From assembly GCA_021413965.1 (NCBI GenBank), contig JAIOPI010000037.1, positions 1 to 64,000 on the forward strand: a DNA stretch of 64,000 nucleotides. Direction: 5' to 3'. A program made the position numbers and the translations under genes. Under the pieces are notes generated by a model. The model saw only the letters and a list, made by a program, of their open reading frames with translations, was not told the origin of the DNA and ran no database searches. Below are positions 17,434-25,386 of this stretch, piece by piece; the first letter of the stretch is position 1, and each line of letters starts with the position of its first letter. Origin of the DNA: Lentisphaerota bacterium. GTDB lineage: Bacteria; Verrucomicrobiota; Kiritimatiellia; UBA8416; JAIOPI01.

Positions 17434-18333
17434 TCAGAACGAGCGCTTGAGCCCCACCCCGCCGGCAACATTGCTCATGGGAATCTGCTGGTGCCCGTTG
17501 TCGTTCACCAGTTCGTCTCCCACGTAGATCGTGTAGTGATTCTCAATGTCGAGGCTCATGTAGCGCACGTACACGTCCGCCGCCCAGCGCGCGGGCAACG
17601 CGTATGAGCAACCGCCCGTCACGATCAGCGCCACGTTGTCCGAGGGGTCCATGTGCCGCGTCTTCGTGTTGACCGAGGCGTCCGGACGGCCCAGTGACTC
17701 CCATTCCTCGGGGCTCGCATAGCCGTTGGCCCACCACGCATCGGCATCGAAGCTCGCCATCATCCACCCCACGCCCACCCCGAGGAATGGCGTGCACGGC
17801 GTATCGGTCAGGTATTGACCGAAAACCGTGAGCAGGGGCCCCTGAGCCTCGAAACTCCCGTCGCTGACCCGGTCGCGATTCGCGTTCGGTTCGTTCAGCG
17901 TCTGCGCCCGCACGCGATCCCACGTCAGTTCCAGCCCGACGTTCGGATGAAAGCGCCATTGCGCAAAGAGCTTGTAGGGCAGGAGGTCCTGCTCGGCATC
18001 CAGCCGGTCAATGTGGCCGACAATCGGCTCGCCGCGGGAATCCGTGAGCGTGTAGGCCGTCAGCCGCGTGCCGACGCTCCACCCCTCGGGTCCGGGGCGC
18101 CACTCCGGCCACGGCCACGTCCAGTCCGGCAGGTCGATGGCGTGGTCCCACGGCCCCGGAAGCTCGGCCGGCACCGCCGTGGCGGCCGGCGCCGCCGTCG
18201 CCACCGCCCCCGCCACCACCGGCGAGGCCGCCCGGCTGGGACGCAGTACCGGCGTCGGCCTCGGCGCGGCAGGGCCCGCCGCAGCCACCCGTCCCAGCAC
18301 CAGCGCAAGCATCACCACGGTCCAGCGTTTCAT
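17434..18333 (-). CDS. predicted outer-membrane beta-barrel protein
   Basis: A 299-residue protein with a signal peptide (MKRWTVVMLALVLGRVAAAG) and a Pro/Ala-rich stretch of about 35 residues. After it come alternating amphipathic segments such as VGLELTWDRV, PFLGVGVGWMMASF and AADVYVRYMSLD. It ends GVGLKRSF, with the C-terminal Phe typical of barrel proteins that use the BAM complex. PCTPFLGVGVGW resembles the barrel strands of OmpW/OmpA-like small porins, but I cannot name the family. It follows the GtrA-like gene by 19 bp, so it may be cotranscribed with GT2-gtrA. Confidence 0.6.
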   Translation of the reverse strand: MKRWTVVMLALVLGRVAAAGPAAPRPTPVLRPSRAASPVVAGAVATAAPAATAVPAELPGPWDHAIDLPDWTWPWPEWRPGPEGWSVGTRLTAYTLTDSRGEPIVGHIDRLDAEQDLLPYKLFAQWRFHPNVGLELTWDRVRAQTLNEPNANRDRVSDGSFEAQGPLLTVFGQYLTDTPCTPFLGVGVGWMMASFDADAWWANGYASPEEWESLGRPDASVNTKTRHMDPSDNVALIVTGGCSYALPARWAADVYVRYMSLDIENHYTIYVGDELVNDNGHQQIPMSNVAGGVGLKRSF

Positions 18334-18352
18334 GATGTCATCCCCGCCACGC

Positions 18353-18877
18353 CTACTTCAGCACCCGCTCGGAAAACAGAAATTTCAGGGCGCCAAACAG
18401 CACCACGTTGAGCAGTTGCACGGCAAGGTAATACCAACCGAGACCATTGACCAGCGCCACGTAGACGCACCAGTCGGCCACGCGAAACCCCAAAATTCCC
18501 GCCACAAACACGCCGAACTCCCGCAGCGGCGATCCCGCCTGCCGGCGCGTGAACACCCAATATCGGCACAGCACGAAATTCGCGCAGACCTGCAGGATGA
18601 TCACAATGGCGTATGCCACCGGGCGGGGCAGGTGCAGCAGTTCCACCAAGACGTAATTGAGCGGCACGGCCAGCACAAACGCCGGCAGCCCCGCCGCAAA
18701 AAACTTCACCACCGTGGTCAGCCGCGCCGACGACCATCCGGGAAAGAGCCCGCGTCCGCCCGCCCGCTGGACGACAGGCGGCTCGCCCTCCTGACCGGCA
18801 GGTGGGGCGAGCCCTCCGGGCGAGCCGCTCCCCGCCGCCCCAGGGCGCGTGGTCTGACGTTGCCCAGCCCCACTCAT
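18353..18877 (-). CDS. GtrA-family membrane protein
   Basis: A small polytopic protein of 174 residues with four helices after residue 45. The family signature spans RPVAYAIVIILQVCANFVLC followed by YWVF, near residues 80-105. GtrA proteins help flip or present polyprenyl-linked sugars made by GtrB-like GT2 enzymes. Here the GT2 gene lies directly upstream with an ATGA overlap (18874-18877), which fixes this start and pairs the two functionally. The N-terminal 45 residues are Gly/Pro/Arg-rich and partly encoded by a dispersed repeat (18801-18827), so a shorter form starting later cannot be excluded. Confidence 0.78.
   Translation of the reverse strand: MSGAGQRQTTRPGAAGSGSPGGLAPPAGQEGEPPVVQRAGGRGLFPGWSSARLTTVVKFFAAGLPAFVLAVPLNYVLVELLHLPRPVAYAIVIILQVCANFVLCRYWVFTRRQAGSPLREFGVFVAGILGFRVADWCVYVALVNGLGWYYLAVQLLNVVLFGALKFLFSERVLK
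18801..18827. repeat. dispersed repeat family D, copy inside a coding N-terminus
   Basis: GGTGGGGCGAGCC, a variable base pair or two, then GGCGAGCCG; 25 of 27 bases match the intergenic copy at 47901. It lies inside the non-conserved N-terminal tail of the GtrA-like gene. Confidence 0.6.
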
Positions 18878-19842
18878 GGGCGCGCCACGCGCCGGCCCGC
18901 ATCCTCGGCGCGCCGGATCAAGAACAGATTCTCCTCGGCAATGCGCCGCTGGAACTTCATCAGCTCGCCGATGATGCCCAGGAGAAAGCACAGGAATCCG
19001 GCCAGCGCCAGCAACGATAACAGGATCAGCGACGGCAGATACGTGCGCCCCGGCTCCCGCGGAAGCCAGTACACCAGGTAAAGGAAACGCACGCCCAGGA
19101 TCACTGACGCCGCCAAAAGCAGGCCGCCCAGCGACGAGAAGAACCGCCCCGGCCGGTAGAGCACGAACATCGCCAGCATCGTCCCCGCCTGCTTGCGCAC
19201 ATAGGCCGGAATGCTCTTGAACAGGCGCGAGGGCCGCGTCTGCGGATTGACGCCGATATCCACCGACGCCACGCGCAGACCCATATTGCCCGCCTGGATG
19301 AGCGATTCCATGCAGTAGGAAAACGAGGAGTAAATGAAAAGGCGCTGGCAGGACTCGCGGGAGAACGCACGAAACCCTGACGCGGCATCGCGCACCGTCG
19401 TCTTGGAAATCTGCCGCAGCGTCCAACTCCCCAGCAGCTGCAGCATCTTCTTGAAGGAACTGAACTCCGGGTGCTCCAGGATCGGGCGGCACCCCACCAC
19501 GACGTCCGCCTGGTTCACAAGAATCGGGCCGAGCAGCTTGGGAATGTCGGCCGCGCGGTACTGGTTGTCGGCATCCGTATTCACCACGATATCCGCGCCC
19601 AGCGCCAGCGCCCGCTCGATGCCCTCCGCGAAGGCGCGCGCCAGCCCGCGGTTGCTCCCCAGGCGCAGGATATGGTGTACGCCCAGCTGCCGCGCAACGT
19701 CAGCCGTCCCGTCTTCACTGCCATCGTCAATCACGAGATACTCGAGCGTGTCCACCCCGGGAATCTGCCGCGGCAGATCGCCCACCGTCGCCGGCAGCGT
19801 CTCCGCCTCGTTAAAACACGGGATTTGAATGATGACCTTCAT
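18874..19842 (-). CDS. GT2 glycosyltransferase, polyprenyl-phosphate sugar synthase type (GtrB/DPM-like)
   Basis: A 322-residue enzyme with IIQIPCFNEAETLP at the start, IDDGSEDGTADVARQLG near residue 40, and the metal-binding NTDADNQYRAADIP near residue 88. Two C-terminal transmembrane helices (about residues 230-255 and 265-292) place it with GtrB/DPMS. It would load a sugar on undecaprenyl phosphate. Its stop overlaps the start of the GtrA-like gene. A heparinase-like gene ends only a few bases upstream (19846), so these probably share a transcript. Confidence 0.85.
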   Translation of the reverse strand: MKVIIQIPCFNEAETLPATVGDLPRQIPGVDTLEYLVIDDGSEDGTADVARQLGVHHILRLGSNRGLARAFAEGIERALALGADIVVNTDADNQYRAADIPKLLGPILVNQADVVVGCRPILEHPEFSSFKKMLQLLGSWTLRQISKTTVRDAASGFRAFSRESCQRLFIYSSFSYCMESLIQAGNMGLRVASVDIGVNPQTRPSRLFKSIPAYVRKQAGTMLAMFVLYRPGRFFSSLGGLLLAASVILGVRFLYLVYWLPREPGRTYLPSLILLSLLALAGFLCFLLGIIGELMKFQRRIAEENLFLIRRAEDAGRRVARP

Positions 19843-19845
19843 GGC

Positions 19846-21537
19846 TCAGTCGAACCGATATACCGTGGTGGCCTCAAAAACACCATGTTCAAAACGCGTC
19901 GTCCGCTCCGGCACCACGCCCCGCGCCGGAGCCAGGTCCTCGCCGTGATACGTGTCCGCGCTGGCGACGTGGCGCTTGGAGGCGCGCGGCGCCGCTCGAA
20001 CCTGCGCGCCCGACGGCAGCCCCGTGATGCGGTCGGCCACCACGATCCGCGCCGGCTCCAGCGTGATGCGCCGCTCAAACCCGTAGTCGCTCCCCGGCCC
20101 CTTGAAGATCAGCTTGCGCTTGAGCGGCCCAATCAGGCGGCGCCCGAAGGCGAAACTGGCGGCACGCAGCAGGACGTGCTTCAACGGCGAACTGTTCACC
20201 TCGCGGTGCGGCACCAGCTTGCCCTGCACGCACCACGTCCGGCCCTCCCGCGTCCACTGCCACGCCGCGGACCACCAGTGGCTGACGAATTCGTCCGCCC
20301 CCACCTGCACGACCCAGCCCAGATCGGACACCCGACGCGCACCATCGCTCGCCGTCAGGATGCCGCCTTTGCGCAAGGACAGGATCACCCCGTAGCAGTC
20401 ATCCGGCTGACGGTGGCGCAGGTAGTGACCACTCAGGTCATACAGCGCATCCACCGGTGGCCCCGCATCCACACCGGCGGCCGGCCATGGCTGATCCCTG
20501 AGCGCCAGCGCGGCCCGCACGAGCGAATGCCCGGCGTAGTGGCTGAGGTAGCGGTCATCCATCGCGTGGACAACATGCGACGGATCGCCGACGCGCGCAT
20601 ACAACGCCGTAAGCAACCGCGCCGCCGCGCGCCCGCGGCCCCCGCCCGCCTGCACGCACCGCGTCAGCCCGTAGGGCAGCAGGTAATCCGTATTGCGCGC
20701 GTTGTGCATGCCGATGCTGGAGCCAAACAGCGCCCCGTATCGCACCAGGCAATCCACCGCGCCATCGATGGCGTCGCGAATGGCACGCACCGTAGGTCCG
20801 GCGTCCTCCTGTGGCGGGCGCGCCACCCCGTGGGGCGCAGCCGGACCAAGCGCATCGCTCAAATCCCACAGACAATCCAGCGTCACGGAAAGATACCCCA
20901 GGTCGGGGCCGCCGTACTCCGGAAACCAACCTTCCGCCGTCTGCAACGCCAGCGTGCGCCGCACGACCACGGCCAGCGCCTCCTCCGTCACGAGGTCCGG
21001 AAAGACCCGCCGCAGCCAGGCCAGCGCGGCGGCGCCGGCCACCTGCTGATTCGCCGCCTCGGACTCGAAGCGCGCCGTCAGTTGCTCCGCCGCCACACCG
21101 GCCCCCGCGCGTATGTCGGCCGCGGGCACGACGCCGGCCGCCGCCAGCTTCATCACCGCCAGCGTGCTGAACGCAAGCGGCGGATAGCCGGCTTCAAAAG
21201 GGTAGTACTCCTCGAATGCGCCCCGGCGCACCGCGCGGGCAGCCCAGAACCGGCATGACGCGGCCGCCAATGCCGACAGCCCGGCCGCCTGGTCCTCCCC
21301 CCACGCCAGCCGCCCGGCCAGCCACGCCGTGTAGCCGCCTTGCTGCAGGATGATCGACGGAAAATCCCGGATCTTGTAGTGCCACCAGTCCCGGTCAAAA
21401 CAACCGTACGCCGACTCCTGGGGATCTCGGCACACCTGTGACAACAGCCGCGGCATCAGACGCTCGACAAACGCGGTCAGCGCCGCGGCCGGTGGCAAAC
21501 CGTCAGCACCAGCGCTTGTTATGCGTTCATCCAACAT
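19846..21537 (-). CDS. unrecognised large protein with heparinase-like (alpha/alpha toroid plus beta-sandwich) features
   Basis: About 563 residues when started at ATG 21537 (MLDERITSAG). The longer frame upstream reads through a dispersed repeat and is unlikely to be coding. The N-terminal two thirds are helix-rich with repeated small-residue helices and the segment CFDRDWWHYKIRDFPS near residue 50. The last third is beta-rich (GFERRITLEPARIVVADRI). This plan resembles heparinase II/III-type polysaccharide lyases, but I see no clear catalytic set. No signal peptide. It lies between an FrhB-like gene and a GT2 gene in a glycan locus. Function uncertain; lyase-like role only a guess. Confidence 0.55.
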   Translation of the reverse strand: MLDERITSAGADGLPPAAALTAFVERLMPRLLSQVCRDPQESAYGCFDRDWWHYKIRDFPSIILQQGGYTAWLAGRLAWGEDQAAGLSALAAASCRFWAARAVRRGAFEEYYPFEAGYPPLAFSTLAVMKLAAAGVVPAADIRAGAGVAAEQLTARFESEAANQQVAGAAALAWLRRVFPDLVTEEALAVVVRRTLALQTAEGWFPEYGGPDLGYLSVTLDCLWDLSDALGPAAPHGVARPPQEDAGPTVRAIRDAIDGAVDCLVRYGALFGSSIGMHNARNTDYLLPYGLTRCVQAGGGRGRAAARLLTALYARVGDPSHVVHAMDDRYLSHYAGHSLVRAALALRDQPWPAAGVDAGPPVDALYDLSGHYLRHRQPDDCYGVILSLRKGGILTASDGARRVSDLGWVVQVGADEFVSHWWSAAWQWTREGRTWCVQGKLVPHREVNSSPLKHVLLRAASFAFGRRLIGPLKRKLIFKGPGSDYGFERRITLEPARIVVADRITGLPSGAQVRAAPRASKRHVASADTYHGEDLAPARGVVPERTTRFEHGVFEATTVYRFD

Positions 21538-21569
21538 GCGTCCCCAACTTCGGACCACCCCTGACCCAA

Positions 21570-21670
21570 AACCCACCCCGGCCTTCGGCCACCCCTCCAA
21601 GGAGGGGTCCATCATCGAACCAATTCCGAGATCCCCTCCCCGGAGGGGTGCCCGAAGGGCGGGGTGGGTT
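21570..21670. repeat. dispersed palindromic repeat family A, full copy (A2)
   Basis: A 101-bp intergenic element with perfect 11-bp terminal inverted repeats (AACCCACCCCG / CGGGGTGGGTT). It encloses two smaller hairpins built from CCCCTCC and GGAGGGG. Same architecture as the copies at 34218 and 34697. Confidence 0.85.
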
Positions 21671-21685
21671 GCCCCCGTCACTCTT

Positions 21686-23041
21686 TCAACCCTCCCGCGC
21701 CACCTCCTGCATGGCCAGCGTCCCCAATCCCTTGCGCTTCGTCGGCTTGCTCAACGCCTTCCACCCCAGGCGCAGCCGGTTGAACAGCGGGCCGATCACG
21801 CGCTCGGGAATGTGCGCCACGCACCAGCGCGCGACCCGCGTGCGCCCAACGGCAAACAGCAGCATGATCACCAGTTCCACGGCCACGCGCGAGGCCGGCA
21901 GCGGCACGGGCCGCAACCCGTGGTCGGGCGCGCGCAGCCCCAGCCGGCGGCGCACCTGGTTGCGGATATAGCTGCCGCGCTTCTTGAAGTCCAGCATGTG
22001 GCCATGCATCTCCAGCGTGCGCAGCGGATCCGCCGCTTCCGTCACCAGCAAGCCCTGCGACTCCATCTCGCGGATGATCGACTCCATCTCCTTCGTGCGC
22101 GTAACGATGACCGAGTGCCCGCCCCCCAGCGCTTCGAAGCGCGGCGACCACGCGTCGCCCACCGACAAGTCGCAGAACTCGTTGGCGAAATCCATGCCCT
22201 GCAGGCTGGCCTGCGTCACAAAGAACGGAATCAGAAAGTTATAGTAAACCTTGGGCGTGCGAAACACCTTGCCGGACGCCAGCACAATTTCCATGTAGCC
22301 GGGCCACTCACCCGCACGCCACTTCAGGGAGGCCACGGGATCGGTGCCCGGGCGAACGCCCTTGGATCGCAGGTAGCAGGCAATCGCGCCCGGGGCGAGC
22401 GCCGTGCCGGTGTATGGCCCGAGTACGTAGCGGATCTGCCGCGCGGCAGGGTGGCCGGCCTGTTGCAGGCGCCGCAGCACCGCGGCCTGGTCGGGCAGGC
22501 ACGTCATCGCGTAACGCAACCCGGGCTGAAGCTGCGCAAGGATCGACAGCACGGCCACCGGGATGTAGACCGATTGCGCCGCCGCCTGGATCTCCGCCGC
22601 CGTGCGCGCCACGACCGGGCTGGCACGCTCCGGCTCGGGCACGCCCTGCCGAACCACGATGGCCGCATCGATGCGCCCCGTGTCCAGCAGGTGCGTCAGC
22701 ACCTGCGTCGTCACACCGCCTGAGGCGCCGTTGCGGCGGATGACCGGGTCCGCCGCGTACCCCGTGCGCACCGCCTCAAAACATCCGGCAAGCCAGTTGT
22801 CCGGCACGCAACCATAGTGCGCGCGGTAGAGAGCGGCGTAGGGCACCCCGCGGCCGGGACAAACGTCCCACGCCAGGTCGGGCAATGCCGCGGACGGCGC
22901 AAAGCGCGGCAACGGCCCCTCGGCCGTCTCGATCAGGGCCGCCCCGCCGGTTGGGGCCAGGGCCACGCACGCCCCGCAACCGGTGCAGATTCCCGCCGCG
23001 ATCACGTTCCTGTTCAGGCGCTCGACAACCGACTCAGCCAC
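21686..23041 (-). CDS. F420 hydrogenase/dehydrogenase beta-subunit (FrhB)-like protein
   Basis: About 451 residues from GTG 23041, preceded by GGGAG at 8 bp. An ATG 31 codons upstream would add a low-complexity lead. Near the N-terminus is CTGCGACVALAPTGG, a ferredoxin-type cluster motif whose usual fourth cysteine (CP) is replaced. Then come WDVCPGRGVP and RNGASGGVTTQVL, the FrhB N-terminal signature, followed by the C-terminal domain (GPYTGTALAPGAIACYL, DFANEFCDLSVGDAWSP). Such proteins use flavin and an iron-sulfur cluster. In polysaccharide loci similar ones occur near pyruvyltransferases; none is present here. It leads the minus-strand series heparinase-like, GT2, GtrA. Confidence 0.75.
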   Translation of the reverse strand: MAESVVERLNRNVIAAGICTGCGACVALAPTGGAALIETAEGPLPRFAPSAALPDLAWDVCPGRGVPYAALYRAHYGCVPDNWLAGCFEAVRTGYAADPVIRRNGASGGVTTQVLTHLLDTGRIDAAIVVRQGVPEPERASPVVARTAAEIQAAAQSVYIPVAVLSILAQLQPGLRYAMTCLPDQAAVLRRLQQAGHPAARQIRYVLGPYTGTALAPGAIACYLRSKGVRPGTDPVASLKWRAGEWPGYMEIVLASGKVFRTPKVYYNFLIPFFVTQASLQGMDFANEFCDLSVGDAWSPRFEALGGGHSVIVTRTKEMESIIREMESQGLLVTEAADPLRTLEMHGHMLDFKKRGSYIRNQVRRRLGLRAPDHGLRPVPLPASRVAVELVIMLLFAVGRTRVARWCVAHIPERVIGPLFNRLRLGWKALSKPTKRKGLGTLAMQEVAREG

Positions 23042-23202
23042 GTGTGGCGCTCCCTCTCCTTGCAGGCACCCCTCCCCGGCCGGCGACACGACATGCCAGG
23101 GCCCGGGCGCATCCCGACCGGCGATGCCGGCCACCCCAGCCCTGCAACCGTGGCGCCCCTGCCTGGCTGAACATCGCCGTGTTCCGGAGTTCTGCGCTCC
23201 GC

Positions 23203-23231
23203 ACTATAGGGGTGGGCCCATCGCTTGACAA
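23203..23231 (-). promoter_or_regulatory. predicted sigma70-type promoter for the FrhB-like operon
   Basis: On the minus strand TTGTCA (23231-23226) and TATAGT (23208-23203) are each 5/6 matches to consensus with a 17-bp spacer. The predicted transcript start is about 155 nt upstream of the GTG. The -35 hexamer overlaps a perfect TTGACA on the plus strand (23225-23230), which could be the -35 of the divergent GT39 gene. Confidence 0.5.
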
Positions 23232-23265
23232 GCACCCCGCCCTCCCGGAAACTGTCCATTTGCGC

Positions 23266-25365
23266 ATGAACGTTTCCTCACCCTCGCGCCTCGCGGCCCT
23301 CGGGATGTTCGCGGCCGTGGCGATGGTCTGTTTCGCGGGCCTCGACCGGCAACCCCTGTACGAGACCGACGAAGGCTTCGCCGCCAATCGATCGGACAGC
23401 TTCTACCGCCATCACACTTGGCGGCTGTCCTATGACGACGTCGGCGAGACCGGCCCGCAATACCGCAAGCCCCCCCTGCTCTACTGGTGCGTCGCCGGGC
23501 TCTATGGCGTCATCGGCCGCAACCTCTGGGCCGTGCGCCTGCCCACCGCGCTCGCGTCTTTCGCCGCGGTCTGGCTCACCTGGCGACTCGCCCGCCGCTT
23601 CTTCGACGACCGCTGCGCCCTCGTCGGCGCCGCGCTGCTTGTGACCGTGCCCTTTGCCGTCTTGCACATCCGCACGGCCATGCTGGAAATGCCGCTGGTC
23701 GCCCTGCTGCTGGCCGGCATCTGGTGCTTTGCCTTTGCCCCGCGCGCCGCCGGGCGCGTGTTCGGCGCCGGACTGGCCGGGGCCGCCGCCATCATGATCA
23801 AGGGCGCCGCCGGCGCCTACGTCACGGTCATTCCCATCCTCTTCGGCCTGTGGCACCGCCGCTTCACACGCCGCGCCTGCCTCGAAGCCCTGCTTGTGCC
23901 GATAGTCGCCCTCCTCCCCCCCCTGCTCTACTTCCTGATGATCCCCGAGCCCTTTCGCACCGAGATGGCGCGCCATCTGTTTGTCGAGGAAGCCGCCGAG
24001 CGCGTGCGCGTCTTCGACCACGTCGGCCGCCATGTCGAGGCCGCATTCAATGCCGTGGCCACCCCCCTGCGCTGGCACCTCGTCGCCGGCCTGCTCGGAC
24101 TCGTCATCGCGTTTGCCGGTGCCATGCGCCGCCGCGAGCGGCCCGCCTGGCCCGTGCTCACCCTGCTCGCCGCCATCCCCCCCATGTGGGTCTTCGCCTC
24201 CATGGTGCATCCCTTCCCGCGCTACCTGCTCCCCCTCTATCCATTCATTCTGGTGCTCGCCGCGCACTTCGTCTGGTGCGCCACGGCCACGCCGGCCGCC
24301 GCCTGGTGGCTGCTGCCCTACGCTGCCGGCGCCATCGCCATCGGCTGGGGCGACCCCTGGCTGTGGGGCCCCGCCGCCACCGCCCTCATCGTCTTCGCCG
24401 CCACCCGCCGGCAGCCGCTGCGCACCTCGCCCGCCTTCGTGCCCGCCGCCCGCCTTCTCCTCCTCCTCGGCCTCGTTGCACCGTCCACGCTCTCCGCCGT
24501 CGCCTGGACGTTCCACCCCCCGCCCGAGCACCTGCCGCGCCCCGAGTTGATTCCTCTCGCGCGCCGGATCCAGGACCTGGTCCCCGCGGATGGACGCGTC
24601 GTCGTCGAGGAGCGCATGAAGTGCCACACCTTGCTCTTCTACGGCCGACGGGCCATCGATTCCATCTCCCAGTGGCTGCTCACCGACGCCGTGCCCGGCG
24701 AAACCCGCTATGGCATCTTCCAGACCTTCTTCCTGGCGAACATCCCCAACCTCGACGCATCCATCGTCGACGAGTCCGGCCCCTGGAAACTCGTGCGCCT
24801 GCACGTCCACGATCAAGCTGCCCCCTGGGCCGGTGTCCTGTTCTGCCTGCCACATCGTGTCGAACACACGGCCGCCACGCTGACGTTGCTCGAGGTGTCG
24901 GCCACCCCGTTCCAGCAGGGCTACACGATTCACGCCGCCCCGCCCGCCGCTCGCGCGCGGCCCCTTGGCGGCACCGCCATCCATCTCGTGCACAGCAATG
25001 GCGTGGCCGATACCATCGCCCCCGCACCGGACGGTTGGACGCTTCGCACCGGCGATGCCCTGGTCGCCACCATCCCGGCGGGCACATCGGCGCTCGGCCT
25101 TGAATTGATCCCGGCCAGCAAACGCGAGCCCCTGGTCGGCCTCCGCATCGACGCCCAGCCGCCCGGGGAATCCGCCTGGCGCGAACTGAAACTGGTGGAC
25201 CAGCCCTTCGATCCCACGTATGAATTGGACGGACAGCGGCTGCGAAAGACCGCGTTGCGCGCACTGCGTGTTCGCTTCGCCCCCGTCGAGGGCGGACGAT
25301 TGCGCATCCTGCGCACCGCGCCGGAACCGCTGAATGTAAAGGCCGTCTGCCTGTTCGAAGGCTGA
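23266..25365 (+). CDS. ArnT-like GT39 glycosyltransferase
   Basis: A 699-residue membrane enzyme starting at ATG 23266 (MNVSSPSRLAAL). The first periplasmic loop has LYETDEGFAANRSDSFYR (Asp-Glu near residues 30-31), then GPQYRKPPLLYWCVAG, the exact arrangement of ArnT-type lipid-A or polyprenyl sugar transferases. About eleven helices run to residue 410. The remaining 290 residues are soluble, with a conserved-looking KCHTLLFYGRRAIDSISQW and a beta-rich end. It is divergent from the FrhB-like gene, with which it shares a 224-bp promoter region, and 21 bp upstream of the next GT39-like gene, with which it likely forms an operon. Confidence 0.85.
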   Translation: MNVSSPSRLAALGMFAAVAMVCFAGLDRQPLYETDEGFAANRSDSFYRHHTWRLSYDDVGETGPQYRKPPLLYWCVAGLYGVIGRNLWAVRLPTALASFAAVWLTWRLARRFFDDRCALVGAALLVTVPFAVLHIRTAMLEMPLVALLLAGIWCFAFAPRAAGRVFGAGLAGAAAIMIKGAAGAYVTVIPILFGLWHRRFTRRACLEALLVPIVALLPPLLYFLMIPEPFRTEMARHLFVEEAAERVRVFDHVGRHVEAAFNAVATPLRWHLVAGLLGLVIAFAGAMRRRERPAWPVLTLLAAIPPMWVFASMVHPFPRYLLPLYPFILVLAAHFVWCATATPAAAWWLLPYAAGAIAIGWGDPWLWGPAATALIVFAATRRQPLRTSPAFVPAARLLLLLGLVAPSTLSAVAWTFHPPPEHLPRPELIPLARRIQDLVPADGRVVVEERMKCHTLLFYGRRAIDSISQWLLTDAVPGETRYGIFQTFFLANIPNLDASIVDESGPWKLVRLHVHDQAAPWAGVLFCLPHRVEHTAATLTLLEVSATPFQQGYTIHAAPPAARARPLGGTAIHLVHSNGVADTIAPAPDGWTLRTGDALVATIPAGTSALGLELIPASKREPLVGLRIDAQPPGESAWRELKLVDQPFDPTYELDGQRLRKTALRALRVRFAPVEGGRLRILRTAPEPLNVKAVCLFEG

Positions 25366-25386
25366 GGATTCGCCGCGCATGCGCCC

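Noticed and set aside
21538..21681. Longer start for the heparinase-like gene
   Set aside because: The extra 48 codons are simply a reading through family A repeat A2.
22885..23265. Upstream extension of the ArnT-like protein
   Set aside because: It overlaps the divergent FrhB-like gene and its promoter and has no domain; the membrane protein begins naturally at 23266.
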